DNA of 64,000 bases from assembly GCF_011174705.1 (NCBI RefSeq), contig NZ_JAANIJ010000001.1:868001-932000 (forward strand). The letters run 5' to 3'. The first letter of the stretch is position 1; each line of letters begins with the position of its first letter. The DNA is from Tessaracoccus coleopterorum. GTDB lineage: Bacteria; Actinomycetota; Actinomycetes; Propionibacteriales; Propionibacteriaceae. Of the stretch, positions 31,202 to 42,661 are shown piece by piece. A program made the translations under genes and the position numbers. The notes below the pieces were generated by a model, which saw only the letters and a program-made list of their open reading frames with translations, was not told where the DNA came from and did no database searches.

Positions 31202-32648
31202 TCAGTAGGCACCCCGCGAGCTCAGGACCGCGCGGGCCGTGCGCCCGATGATGACCACGTCCTGCATCATCGACCAGTTGTCCACGTAGTAGATGTCCAG
31301 TCGCACCGTCTCATCCCACGGCAGGTCGGAGCGACCCGAAACCTGCCACAGGCCGGTCAGGCCGGGACGCACGTCAAGCCTGCGCACCGCATCCCGGTCG
31401 TAGGCCGCGACTTCTCGCGGCAGCGCCGGCCGGGGCCCGACGAGGCTCATGTCGCCCCGCAGGACGTTCAGGAACTGTGGCAGTTCGTCGATGGAGAACC
31501 GGCGGATGAACTGGCCGACCTTCGTGATCCGCGGGTCGCGCGCCATCTTGAACAGCAGGCCGGCGCCCTCGTTCAGCCCTCGAGCGCGGCCTTGCGCGCC
31601 TCAGCATCCGGAACCATCGAGCGCATCTTGAAGCACTCGAACTCGCGGCCCAGCGCCCGACGCGGACCTGCTTGAAGAAGATCGGGCCGCCGTCTTCCAG
31701 CTTGATCGCGACCGCGGCGATCGCGACGATCGGCGCGCTGGCGATGATGAGCAGGAACGACCCGACGATGTCGAACAGCCGCTTGTTCCACTTGGAGGCC
31801 TTCACCGCCTGCGGGCGGGCGACGTGCACCAGCGGAAGCCCCCGACCGGCCGCGTGATCAACCTCCCCGCGGAGATGTCACTGAGGGCGGGCACCACGAT
31901 CATCTGCGTCGAGTGGCGTTCGAGTTCCCACGCGATCCGACGGAAGTGCTGGCCGTCCGGGAACGATCCCTCCGCGAAGATGACGGCCTGGAACGGCGTC
32001 TCCCGGGCGAGGGTCGCAACGTCATCGACTCCCCCGAGCACGGGCAGCCCCTCCGGGTCTCACGAACGTCCGCGTTCGTCAGCGCGCCGACGACGCGGTA
32101 GCCGAGCCACTTCTCGCGCCGCAGCACGCGGGCGATCGAGTCGATGTGCCTGGGTGACCCGCGACGATGACCTGGGAGCTGACGACACCCAGCTCACGGA
32201 GCTTCGAGAACGTCCTGCGGCGGGCGAACCGCAGCAGGAGCAGCATCGGGATACCGAGCCCGAAGCTCACGAGGAAGAAGGCCCTGGACAGCGGCACGTC
32301 CAGGAGATAGCAGCCGATGCCGACGGCGCCGGCCAGGCTGAGCGACGCCGAAGCGACGCGACGGTACTCGTCGTAACCCGTCTGCAGGTGCGGCAGCGAG
32401 TAGGCCCCAGCCAATGCCAGGAACACCAACCAGGCAAGCGGGATCGTGGCGAACACCCATCCCGGCAGGGTCGCGCTCTGCGATCGCGCCGCGACCACCA
32501 CCGAGGTCGACACGACGAGCGCAACCATGAGCAGGTCGGTCAGGGCGATCAAGGTGCGCTGCCGCGCAGGGTTTCCCTGCACGAGTTCCGCGAGCGCCAC
32601 CTCAAACCGTCGGTGTGGCGCTCCTACTGCAATGTCCGTTGCGGTCAT
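31202..32648 (-). CDS. Polyprenyl-phosphate sugar phosphotransferase (initiating enzyme, WbaP type)
   Basis: An exopolysaccharide initiating transferase: it moves a sugar-1-phosphate from a nucleotide sugar to undecaprenyl phosphate. The N-terminal half has four or five membrane helices and a CoA-binding-like domain. The C-terminal bacterial sugar transferase domain shows KWNKRLFDIVGS, GPIFFKQVRVG, FECFKMRSM, RRFSIDELPQFLNVLRGDMS and RPGLTGLWQVSGRSDL. ATG 32648 follows GGGGAGG. Frameshifts lie near 32160, 32050, 31845, 31665 and 31580. Length is about 482 residues. It stands apart from the main polysaccharide locus but is probably the first step of that pathway. The sugar (glucose, galactose or other) cannot be told. 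Confidence 0.85.
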
Positions 32649-33188
32649 GGCAACGTCCTCCCCTGGCGAGCTGCCATGGGACCCCCAGCCTCACGCGCCT
32701 CCGCCGTTCGCCACATCCTGACATCTGGGGGATCAGCCACCAGAGATCGGTGCGATCGACAACATCCTCTCCGGCGTGTCGGATCCTCCGAGGGGTCTTC
32801 CTGCCTGCTGCGTCACCGCCCGGCACGGCGCCCCGACCGGAAGTTTCCGGGCCTTGCCCTCGGCAGCGCTCGGGCGCATACTTGGCCTCACCTTTCAGCA
32901 CTGCATCACGAACGGGGAACCTGATGCGTAGGGCGCGGGTGGTTGTCGAGTCATCGATGACTCCGCTGCGCCGCTGGGGCCTGCACCACCACGCGCCCGC
33001 GACCGCGCGGCGGGTCGGTGCCAACCATCCATCCCCTACCCATGATCGGCCCGCGCTCTGTTCCTGTACCAGGACCCTTCCGGACAGGGCGCGGGCCCTC
33101 CAACACCACCGATGACCCGGGTTGTGCTCACCACCACACCGACCGCGGGTGATGCCGAGTCACGGGCACCGGACAAGGAGGGCTGACG
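32649..33188. other. 540-base divergent intergenic region
   Basis: No convincing gene is seen; reading frames here lack family-like content. The region separates the divergent sugar transferase and CysQ-like genes and should carry promoters for both. It contains one strong hairpin, listed separately at 33048-33097. No certain -10/-35 pair was recognised. Confidence 0.6.
33048..33097. promoter_or_regulatory. Long imperfect hairpin in the divergent region
   Basis: Outer arms GGCCCGCGC (33048-33056) and GCGCGGGCC (33089-33097) are perfect. The pairing continues inward as TCTGTTCC against GGACAGG, with one bulged T and one G-U pair, giving a stem of about 16 bp. No T tract follows. It lies 90 bases ahead of the CysQ-like start and could be a leader structure or a protein-binding site. 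Confidence 0.5.
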
Positions 33189-33950
33189 ATGTCGCTGCAG
33201 GGGGACCACGATCTGGCCGCCTCACTTGCCGACGGCGCAGGAAGGCTGCTCGTCGGCCTGCGTCGGACCTCCCGGACGCCGTTGCCTCCGGTGCTGAGGA
33301 GTCGAGGGCATATCTGGTGCGGAGGCTCGGCGAGGAGCGCCCGGCGACGCGGTCTTGAGTGAAGAGTCCGAGGATGACCGCGCGCGGCTTGCCGCAGACC
33401 GGGTGTGGATCGTTGCCCCGCTCGACGGGACCCGCGAGTACGGAGAGCACGAGACCGACCATGCGTGGCGCACTGACTTCGCGGTACAGGTTGCGCTCTG
33501 GAGTCGTGCGGGAGGGTTGACCGCCGCGGCGGTCGCGCTGCCTGGACGCCACCTCCTGTACCGCTCCGACACAGTGACCACACCACCCCGGTCCCACCGC
33601 CGCGGCGCGCTGCGGATCGCCGTCAGCCGCTCGCGGCCCCGGCCCTCGTCACGTCGCTGTCCGAGGAGCTTCCGCTCGAGGTGGTTCCGATGGGATCGAC
33701 AGGGGCCAAGGCGATGGCAGTGCTGACCGGCGAGGTCGACATCTATCTGCACGCCGGCGGCCTGTACGAGTGGCACTCGGCCGCCGCCGTCACCGTCGCA
33801 CGGGCCGGTGGGCTGCACACCAGCCGGATCGACGGGTCGAAGCTGACCTACAACCGTGAGTCGTCGTGGCTGCCCGATCTGCTGATCTGCCGTCGCGAGT
33901 TGGCGGCCACCCTGCTCGGACAACTGCACCGGCTGGAGGAGTCCCACTGA
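33189..33950 (+). CDS. CysQ / inositol-monophosphatase-like protein with altered metal ligands
   Basis: The fold is that of 3'(2'),5'-bisphosphate nucleotidases (CysQ), which recycle adenosine 3',5'-bisphosphate from sulfate assimilation. EESEDD supplies the first metal-ligand Glu. The DPLDGT motif, however, reads [10 protein letters not shown], so the first Asp is Ala. The C-terminal WDSAAP motif reads YEWHSAAAV, so its Asp is His. Both changes need one base each (GAC to GCC, GAC to CAC). [11 protein letters not shown] and [10 protein letters not shown] are otherwise normal. ATG 33189 follows AAGGAGG. Frameshifts lie near 33260, 33345 and 33645. Either the protein has lost catalysis or the two sites are base errors. 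Stop is 27 bases from convergent purL. Confidence 0.75.
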
Positions 33951-33977
33951 CCCGATCGCGGAAGCGGCCGGCCCGGA

Positions 33978-36231
33978 TCAGGCCAGGGCGTCCGGAAGGG
34001 GCGCGTGCCAGGTGGAGTGCGCCTCGTCCAGCGCAACGCTCAGCAAACCGACGAACTCGAGTTCCTCGTCACCGGTGACCTCGCCGATCCGGGCGGCGGG
34101 CACGCCCCGTTCGGCGCACAACGCCTCGAACGCGGCGACCGAGGAACCGGGGAGCGACACGACCGCCCGCGCGGCCGACTCGGAGAAGAGGGCCACCGTC
34201 GGGTCGTCGCCCGGCAGGGTGACGGCGAAGCCGACACCGTTGCGGAAGGCCGACTCGGCCAGCGCCACGGCGAGGCCACCCTCACTGACGTCGTGTGCCG
34301 AGGTGAGCAGCCCCTGGCGGGCGCTCTCGACCATCACGCCCGCGAGTGCCTTCTCGGCGGCCAGGTCGACCTTCGGCGGCATGCCACCGAGATGCCCGTC
34401 GGCTGTGGCGGCCTCCCAGATCGATCCGGAGAGCTCCTCGCGGGTCTCACCGAGCAGGTAGATCGCGTCGCCCGCATGCGTGAAGCCGCTGCGGATGCGG
34501 GTGGCGACGTCGTCGATCACGCCGAGCACACCGACCGTCGGGGTCGGCAGGATCGGGGTGGACGCCGTCTGGTTGTAGAGGGAGACGTTGCCGCCCGTGA
34601 CGGGAACGCCGAGCTCGCGGCAACCGTCGACGAGACCGATGACCGCCTCCGAGAACTGCCACATCACCTCGGGATCCTCCGGCGAGCCGAAGTTGAGGCA
34701 GTCGGTGATCGCGACCGGCTCCGCGCCGGTGACGGCCACGTTGCGGTAGGACTCGGCCAGTGACAGCTGCGCGCCGAGGTACGGGTTGAGGTAGGAGAAG
34801 CGCGAGTTGGCGTCGAGCGACAGGGCGATACCGAGCCCGGTCTCCTCGTCGATGCGCAGCATGCCGGAATCCTCCGGCTGCGCGAGCACCGAGTTGCCGC
34901 GCACGTAGCGGTCGTACTGCTGCGTGACCCACGTCTTGTCCGCCACGTTCGGGTGGGACAGGACGGCGGTCAGTGCGGCGCGGAGCCCATCGGCGGAGTT
35001 GTCCCTGGGCAGGGCCTCAGCCGGATCGGCGTTGACGTCGTCGAGCCAGGCGGGCGGTGGTAGGGACGGTTGTAGACGGGGCCTTCATGCGCGACCGTCT
35101 TCGGGTCGACGTCGACGATGGTCTCGCCGTGCCACTGGATGATCAGGCGGTCGCCCTCGATGACCTCGCCGACCACGGTGGCCAGCACGTCCCACTTGGC
35201 GCAGATCTCCATGAAACGCTCGACGTTGGCGGGCTCGACGACCGCCATCATGCGCTCCTGCGACTCGCTCATCAGGATCTCTTCGGGCGCGAGGTTCGGG
35301 TCGCGCAGCGGCACGAGGTCGAGGTTGACGAACATGCCACCGTCACCGGCGGAGGCCAACTCCGAGGTGGCGCAGGAGATGCCCGCCGCGCCGAAGTCCT
35401 GGATCCCGTTGACGATGCCCGCGCGGAACAGTTCGAGGGTGCACTCGATGAGCAGCTTCTCCATGAAGGGGTCACCCACCTGGACGCTGGGCCGCTTGGC
35501 GGGCCGGTCTCGTCGAAGGTCTCGGAGGCGAGGATGGAGGCGCCGCCGATGCCGTCGCCGCCGGTGGCCGCGCCGAAGAGGATCACCTGGTTGCCGACTC
35601 CGGAGGCGTGCGCGAGGTGGAGGTCCTCGTGGCGAAGGACGCCGACGCAGAGCGCGTTGACGAGTGGGTTGCCGAGGTAGGAGGGATCGAACTGGACCTC
35701 GCCGCCGATATTGGGCAGACCGAGGCAGTTACCGTAGCCGCCGACGCCCGCGACCACGCCCGGCAGGACGCGGCGGGTGTCCGCCTCGTGCAGGGGGCCG
35801 AAGCGCAGCGAGTCCATCACACCGATCGGACGGGCACCCATCGCGAGGATGTCGCGCACGATGCCTCCGACGCCGGTCGCGGCGCCCTGGTACGGCTCGA
35901 CGTAGGACGGGTGGTTGTGCGACTCCGCCTTGAACGTGACGGCGTAGCCCTGGCCGATGTCGACCACTCCCGCGTTCTCGCCGATGCCCGCGAGCAGGGG
36001 CCCGCGCGGGGTCTCCTGCGACAGCGCTCCGAACTTCTTCAGGTGCACCTTGGAGGACTTGTAGGAGCAGTGCTCCGACCACATCACGGAGTACATGGCG
36101 AGCTCGGCGGAGGTGGGTCGCCGGCCGAGGATCTCACGGATCCTGGCGTACTCGTCGTCCTTGACGCCTAGCGCCGCGTAGGGCTGCTCAAGCTCAGGGG
36201 TCTGGGTCGCGTGTTCAACGGTGTCTGCCAC
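33978..36231 (-). CDS. purL: Phosphoribosylformylglycinamidine synthase subunit PurL
   Basis: The small-form PurL, about 752 residues, which needs separate PurS and PurQ, both present at 43.8-44.7 kb. It makes formylglycinamidine ribonucleotide from FGAR, ATP and PurQ-supplied ammonia. Conserved blocks: [78 protein letters not shown] 36231 is chosen as start ([10 protein letters not shown]); no better RBS-linked start is seen. Frameshifts lie near 35500 and 35055. It is separated from purQ/purS by about 7.5 kb of unrelated genes. Confidence 0.93.
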
Positions 36232-36413
36232 GGTGCCAAATCTACCGTCTACCACCCTTGGGACGATTCGCAGCCACTTCCGTTGCACCGCCACCCGATT
36301 CGGGTCACGTCGCCCATGTCATTTTCCGGGATCGGGCATCCGCGACCCACGCTGCTGGCAGAGTGCGCCCATGCGTGTCGACACCGCCGTCGCACCACCC
36401 GGGAGGAGCATCC

Positions 36414-39119
36414 ATGTCACATCCACGCCACAGACGACCCATCCGAGCAATCGGGACGGGGCTGCTGGCCGCCGCGCTGTGCCTCGGCACCGTGGGCACC
36501 TCAGCCGCCGACACCACACTGCCGGATCCGATCGCACCCGGCCCATCCCTACGGCACCGTCAATCGACGACATGCTGGGGTCGATCGGGGACGGGGTCGT
36601 CACCAACCGCTGGCTCGTCGAGATCCAGGGCAGTCCCCGGATCAAGGGCGGCAGCAGCGACAAGGTGAAGAAGGCCCAGGACAAGGCCATCGCCGCGGCA
36701 AAGGCGGACGGAGCACGGCTCACCGTCAACCGCAGCTACAGCAGCACCTGGAACGGGGTGTCGGTCACCGCTGACCTCGCCAGCGCGAAGAAGTTGGCCA
36801 GGGCGGCCGGCGTCGCGGGGGTCTACCCCGTCATCACGGTCGCACGCCCCCAGGAGTCGTCGACCAGGCCGAACGTCAACACCGCCAGGGGTATGACCGG
36901 CGCCGACGTCGTCAACCAGGAACTCGGCTTCACCGGTAAGGGATCAAGGTCGGCGTCATCGACACCGGCATCGACTACAACCACCCCGACTTCGGGGCTC
37001 CGGCGTCAACGACCAGACGGCCGACTTCCCCGGCACCCGGGTCAGGTACGGCTGGGACTTCGTCGGGGACGCCTACAACGCCGACAGCGCCGACCCTGCC
37101 GAGAACACACCGAAGCCCGACCGGTGGCCGGACGACTGCCAGGGACACGGCTCGCACGTCGCGGGCATCGTGGGCGCAGACGGTGAGGTCACAGGCGTGG
37201 CCCCCGGCGTCGATCTCGGCGCCTACCGCGTCTTCGGCTGCGGCGAGCAGGCCAGCAGCGACAGCGAAGTGATCATGCAGGCCATGGAGCGCGCCTACGC
37301 CGACGGCATGGACGTGATCAACATGAGCCTCGGCGCCTCCTTCCAGACCTGGCCCAGCTACCCGACCGCCGTCATCGCCGACCGCCTCGTGGCGGCAGGC
37401 GTCACGATGGTCGTGTCCGCAGGCAACTCCGGCGCGGCCGGCCTCTTCTCGGGAGGCGCACCGGGCGTCGCGCACGACGTCATCACCGTCGGCTCGGTCG
37501 ACAACGTCGCGTTCATGGCGTCCTACGTGACCAGTGCAGCAGGCGCCGAGTTCCCGTTCCTCGGCTCCGCGGGCGCCCCCGACCCGACCGGCGGCGTCAC
37601 CATGAACCTGACTGCGGCCAATCCCGTGACGGCGTGTGCCCCGGCCACCATCCCGGCCGCCGCGGGCGCCAACCAGGCGCTGCTGATCAGCCGCGGCGAC
37701 TGCTCCTTCCACGAGAAGACCCTGAACACACAGGCCGCCGGCTACTCGGCGGCGCTGATCTACAACAACGTCGACGGCGTCATCAACATGACCGTGGAGG
37801 GCGACACGCCCATCACGATTCCTGCGGTCAGCCTGCTGAAGGTCGACGGTGCCGCGCTCCTCAAGGAGATCGCGGCCGCCGGATCCACGACGATCACCTT
37901 CTCGGAGGCGCCGAAGCGGTTCGACAACCCGACCGGCGGCTACCAGTCCGACTTCAGTTCCTACGGCCTCGCCGCCGATCTCGACCTCAAGCCCGACGTG
38001 TCCGCCCCGGGCGGCAGCATCTACTCGACCTACCCGCTCGAGCGCGGCAGTTACACCACCTTGGGCGGCACGTCGATGTCGTCGCCGCACGTCGCCGGAG
38101 CGGCGGCCCTCCTGCTGGAGGCCGACCCATCCCTGACACCCTTCGAGGTCCGCACCGCGCTGACCAACACGGCCAACCAGATCGGCTTCAGCCTCGCGCC
38201 CGGCACACCGTACCTCGAGCCCGTCTTCCGGCAGGGCGGCGGCCTCATCGACATCCCGCAGGCCATCACCTCGAAGACGTCGGTGTCGCCGCAGAAGATC
38301 TCGCTCGGCGAGGGCGAGGCCGGACCTGTCACCACCACCCTGACCGTCACCAACACCTCGGATCGGCCGGTCACCTACGCCATCGGCGCACGGCACGGGA
38401 TCGCGACCTACGGCCCCGCCTCGGACGAGTTCGACTTCTACACCGTCAAGGCCGATGTCCGGGTCTCGGCGACCGAGGTCACGGTCCCCGCGCACGGCAC
38501 CGCGAAGGTCGCCGTGCAGATCGGCGAGGACTTCGGAGTGGACGGCGCCCTGTACGGCGGCTGGATCACCCTGAAGTCCGCAGACGACGAGCTCACCGTC
38601 CCCTTCGCGGGGCTCTCCGGCGACTACCAGGCCCTGACTGCGCTGCAGTTCGCGGCCATGACCTTCGCCGAGGATGGGGAGCTCTTCCTCGCCGACGACT
38701 TCCAGGAGTACTCGATGGTGGGTGAGGACCTCCCGTACCTGGCGTTCTTCCTCTCCTACCCCGTCTCGGAGCTGTACGTCGACGTCTACAAGGCCAACCC
38801 CGACGGCTCGAAGGGTGCACGGGTGCACAGCAACTTCGTGAACTACGCCACCGAACTCGACATGGGGCGCACGGAGGGACTCGTCACCCTCGCCTGGGAC
38901 GGCACCTTCCAAGGCAACAACGGCGGCAACGGCAAGCTGCGCCGGGTCGCCGACGGCGACTACATCCTCGAGGCCCGCGTCCTGAAGGCGCTCGGCGATG
39001 CGTCGAACCCGGCCCACTGGGAGACCTGGACCGGTAGCCCGATCACGATCAGCTACGGCGAGGGCGCCGCCACCAGCACCGGTAACGGCCCGGCGCCCAA
39101 GCCGAAGGGCAAGGGCTGA
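36414..39119 (+). CDS. Secreted subtilisin-family serine protease (S8) with PA domain
   Basis: About 903 residues. ATG 36414 follows GGGAGGAG. A signal peptide (AIGTGLLAAALCLGTVGTSAA) is followed by an I9-type inhibitor propeptide (NRWLVEIQGS to VTVARPQ). The catalytic triad is Asp in VIDTGID (about residue 183), His in GHGSHVAG (about 246) and Ser in GTSMSSPHVAG (about 553). A protease-associated domain is inserted between His and Ser (LLISRGDCSFHEKTLNTQAA). After the catalytic domain comes an Fn3-like domain as in C5a-peptidase-type enzymes, then a Pro/Lys-rich tail. Frameshifts lie near 36540, 36945 and 36995. It should degrade proteins outside the cell. No sortase signal is seen, so it is probably released. 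Confidence 0.9.
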
Positions 39120-39135
39120 TCCACACCCGGATGCG

Positions 39136-39172
39136 GAGGGAGGCCCCCACAATCCGGGTGGGGCCTCCCTCT
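39136..39172. terminator. Terminator after the S8 protease gene
   Basis: GAGGGAGGCCCC-CAC (39136-39150) pairs with GTGGGGCCTCCCTC (39158-39171) with one bulged C and a loop of about seven bases. It is 16 bases past the protease stop and about 30 bases before the HAD gene on the same strand. Confidence 0.75.
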
Positions 39173-39198
39173 GAACCGGATGCTCTACGGTGAAGGCC

Positions 39199-39975
39199 AT
39201 GCGAACCCGAAGCGACATCAGGTGCTGGCTCACCGACATGGACGGCGTCCTCGTCCACGACTCCCGGCCGCTGCCGGGCGCCCCTGAACTGATCGACCAG
39301 TGGACGCGCGACGAGACGCCGTTCCTGGTGCTCACCAACAACTCGAGCTTCACCCCACGCGACCTCTCCGTGCGGCTGCGCGACTCCGGGCTGGACGTGC
39401 CGGAGGAGCGGATCTGGACCTCCGCCATGGCCACCGCGCAGTTCCTGGCCGAACAGAAGCCCGGCGGCTCCTGCTACGTGGTCGGCGAGGCCGGCCTGAT
39501 CACCGCCCTGTACGAGAAGGGGATGATCATGACCGACCACACCCCCGACTTCGTCGTGGTCGGCGAGACCCGCACCTACTCGTTCGAGTCCATCACCACC
39601 GTGATCCGGCTGATCAACAGCGGGTCGCGCTTCATCGTCACCAATCCCGACGCGACCGGCCCTGCCCTCGACGGTGTCGTGCCCGCCACCGGGGCGGTGG
39701 CAGCTCTCATCACGAAGGCCACCGGCAAGGAGCCGTACGTCGTGGGCAAGCCGAACCCCATGATGTTCCGCTCGGCGCTGAACAAGATCGGCGCCCACTC
39801 CGAGACCACCGGCATGATCGGCGACCGGATGGACACCGACATCGTCGCGGGCATCGAGGCCGGCCTGCACACGGTGCTCGTGCTCACCGGCATCTCGACG
39901 CCCGAGACGGTCGAACAGTTCCCCTTCCGCCCGAACGAGACCCTGCAGGGCGTGTACGAGCTGCTCGAAGGCTGA
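39199..39975 (+). CDS. HAD superfamily (subfamily IIA) hydrolase, NagD-like
   Basis: An intact protein of 258 residues. HAD motif I is DMDGV with nucleophile Asp13 and Asp15. Motif II is in LVLTNNSS, motif III Lys in VVGKPNPMMF, and motif IV is GDRMDTDIVAG. The cap domain lies between motifs II and III as in NagD and 4-nitrophenylphosphatases. It dephosphorylates a small phosphate ester in the cytoplasm; substrate is unknown. ATG 39199 is chosen; GTG 39190 in frame is possible. Neither has a strong ribosome site. It converges with aminopeptidase N, seven bases between stops. Confidence 0.9.
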   Translation: MRTRSDIRCWLTDMDGVLVHDSRPLPGAPELIDQWTRDETPFLVLTNNSSFTPRDLSVRLRDSGLDVPEERIWTSAMATAQFLAEQKPGGSCYVVGEAGLITALYEKGMIMTDHTPDFVVVGETRTYSFESITTVIRLINSGSRFIVTNPDATGPALDGVVPATGAVAALITKATGKEPYVVGKPNPMMFRSALNKIGAHSETTGMIGDRMDTDIVAGIEAGLHTVLVLTGISTPETVEQFPFRPNETLQGVYELLEG

Positions 39976-39982
39976 GCCCGCG

Positions 39983-42465
39983 TCAGGCCCGCGCGGAGCG
40001 GGCCCGCACCGCGACCTCCGCCTCGTGCACGCCCTCCTTGACGAGTCGGCGCAGGGTGGCCGGTGCGGCCGGGTTGGCCGCCAGCCAGTCGGCGCCCGCC
40101 ACGTGGTCGTCGTCGGGGAAGCCGCCGCGCACCAGCCGCATCGCGATCTCGATGGGGTGGTCGTGCCAGACGGAAAGCAGCGAGTCGAAGTACGGCTCCC
40201 GCCAGGGGGCCCGCAGGCCCGCCTGTCCCGCGGCGTTGAACCCGGCCAGCAGCGCGTCGACATTCTCGTTGGTCTCGCCCCCGGCCGTGTGCGCGCGGCG
40301 CCACGCCTCCGCTTTGACCTCCGCCGACGGCCGGGCAGCCCAGCAACGCAGCCGTGCCACCCTGCCCGCGGCGGTGTCGTCTGTGGCCAGCACCGCGTCG
40401 AGCTCGGCGTCGGTGGCGGTGCCCTGGGTGGAGAGGCTCTCCCAGGCGAGCCAGGTGAGATCGACGGAACCCTCCAACCCGGCCACCGCGCCGTCGGCAA
40501 GCAGCCACCGGACGTCCTCGGGCGCAAGGGCCGCGGCCCGCAGGTACGCCTTGGCCCAGAGCAGCTGAGCAGCCGACCCCTCCCCGCCGCGAGCAGGGCG
40601 GAGCGTGAGCCGTCGCGCCAGCGCGCGGCCAGCCCGGGCACGTCGGCCTCGGGCGTGTAGCGGCCCACCGCCGTCTGGGCCCAGGTGAGCACCGAGGCGA
40701 GCAGCCCACTTTGCGTCTCCCCCGCACGGAGCACCGCCTCGACGAAGTCGGCCGACGTCAGACGGCCGGCCCGCAGCTCGGTCCAGAGCGCCGTCCAGGC
40801 CACCGCGCGCGCGAGGGGCTCAAGCTCGCCGATGTGGTGGAGCAGCACGGCGGCCCCGTCGAGGGCGACGGCGGCGAAGGTCTGGTCGAGGTCGTTCACC
40901 AGCACGAGGTCGGGGGCAGGGGTGCCGGCGGGGACGTCGACCGCCGTGAGGTCTCCGACGATCAGCACGTCGAGGCGCTGCGACAGGGTGAGCCGCCCGT
41001 CTACGAGTCGGTAGAGACCGACGGTGGTCGCGTGCGGGCGCTCTGCTCCGTCCGGGTCGCTCCGTTCGATCGCGAGCTCCGCGACCGTGCCGTCGTCGTC
41101 GAGTACGAGGCGGGGACGCAGCGTGTCGTGGCCGGACGTCTCGAGCCAGGCACCGATCCAGCCGGAGAGGTCGCGCTCGGTCTCGGCGTCGAGGGCCTCG
41201 ACGAAGTCGTTCAGGGAGGCCGCCCCGAAGGCGTGGGCGGCGAAGTAGCGGCGCGCGCCGGCGAGGAACGCGTCGAGGCCGACGTAGTGGACGAGCTGGG
41301 TCAGCGCCGACGAACCCTTGGAGTAGGTGATCCGGTCGAAGTTGGTCTTGGCCGCCTCAAGGTCGTCGATGCGGGCCACGATCGGGTGTGTGGTGGGCAT
41401 CGAGTCGGCGAGGTACGCGCCGACCTTGCGGCCGGTGGCGAAGTTGACCCACCCCTCGTCGAAGCCGTTGGCCTCGACCGAGACGTGGCTGCCCATGAAC
41501 TCGGCGAAGCTCTCCTTCAGCCACAGGTCTCCCCACCAGCGGCAGGTGACGAGATCGCCGAACCACATGTGGCTCATCTCGTGCACAAGGGTGTTCGCCC
41601 GGGCCTGCAGCTGCGCGGGGGTGGCGGGAGAGCGGAACAGGTACGCCTCGGTGAAGGTGACGAGGCCCGGGTTCTCCATGGCCCCGAGGTTGTACTCAGG
41701 AACGAAGATCTGGTCGTATTTCGCGCCCCACGGGTAGGACCCGAAGTTGGCGGTGAACCAGGCCATGGCTTCGGTGGTGAGGCGGAACAGCTCGTCCGCG
41801 TCGAGGTGGCGGGCGAGGCTCTGCCTGCAGAGCAGGCCGTACTCCATGCCGTCGACCGTGCGCGCCTCGCGGTGGTACGGGCCGGCACAGAGGCAGGTGA
41901 TGTAGGTCGACAGGGTGCGGGTGGGCTCGAAGTCGACGCGCACCACGCCGTCGGCAACCACCGTGCGGAGGGCCTCGGGCTGGTTGGAGCCGAACCACCA
42001 GGCCTCGGGGCCTGTCATCGAGAACGTGAATGGCGCGCGCAGGTCGGGCTGCTCGAAGTTCGGGAACACGCGGCGCGCGTCGGCCGGCTCGTACTGGGTG
42101 TAGAGGTAGGTCTGGCCGTCGGCGGGGTCGACGAACCTGTGCAGCCCCTCGCCGGTGCGCGAGTAGATGGCGGTGGCCTCGACGCGCACCATCGCACGTC
42201 GGGCAGGCAGCCCGGTCAGCGCGATGCGGGCGCCGTCGAAGTTCACGTCCCGGGGCTCACCGTCGACGGTGACGCGCTGGACGGAGTCGCCGAGGAAGTC
42301 GAGCCACGTGTCACCCTCGGCGGTCAGCTCGATCTCGCAGACCACGGGATAGGTGGCCACATCCGGGTCAACGGCGTGGCGCACGTCGACGTCGACGCGG
42401 TACGAGTGGAGGGTGACCGCCGCGGCGCGGGCCGCGGTCTCGAGCTGGGTGAGGTTGGCTGACAT
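39983..42465 (-). CDS. pepN: Aminopeptidase N (M1 family)
   Basis: Zinc aminopeptidase of about 828 residues, typical for actinobacterial PepN. The substrate-binding GAMEN motif (GAMENPGLVTF) is near residue 262. The zinc site HEMSHMWFGD, with the second Glu in LKESFAEF 18 residues later, is near 295-318. The C-terminal ERAP1-like domain of helices follows. It removes N-terminal amino acids from peptides, in the cytoplasm. ATG 42465 begins MSANLTQLETAARAAA, the usual start. One frameshift lies near 40575, where GGGG should be GGGGG. The end overlaps a short GC hairpin (39986-40004). Confidence 0.94.
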
Positions 42466-42619
42466 GCCTCCATCCAACCACCAGGTGCGGTGGAGCGCCC
42501 ACGGGGTCTGCGGGGTGTGCCCTCCCCGGCCGCTGCGACGGTGTGGCCGCCACCGGCCCCACCTCAATGGGATGCGGGTGGCTGGGAGCGGCTGGCGCTC
42601 TGCGTCGGGGGAAGGGGAA

Positions 42620-42647
42620 ACCCGCCCGGGGTCGCTCCCGGGCGGGT
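42620..42647 (-). terminator. Terminator of the small secreted protein gene
   Basis: Perfect 11-bp stem: ACCCGCCCGGG and CCCGGGCGGGT around six bases, 14 bases past the TGA at 42662. On the minus strand it is followed by TTTCCCC. It isolates this gene from pepN downstream. Confidence 0.8.
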
Positions 42648-42661
42648 CTGGTGCAGCTGGG

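Noticed and set aside
36975..39434. Minus-strand open frame of about 820 codons opposite the S8 protease
   Set aside because: The plus strand has a complete protease with catalytic triad; the antisense frame is Arg/Gly/Val-rich codon shadow.
39986..40004. Terminator between the HAD and aminopeptidase N genes
   Set aside because: The 7-bp GGCCCGC/GCGGGCC stem lies inside the aminopeptidase coding end and is short; it may help termination but is not strong evidence alone.
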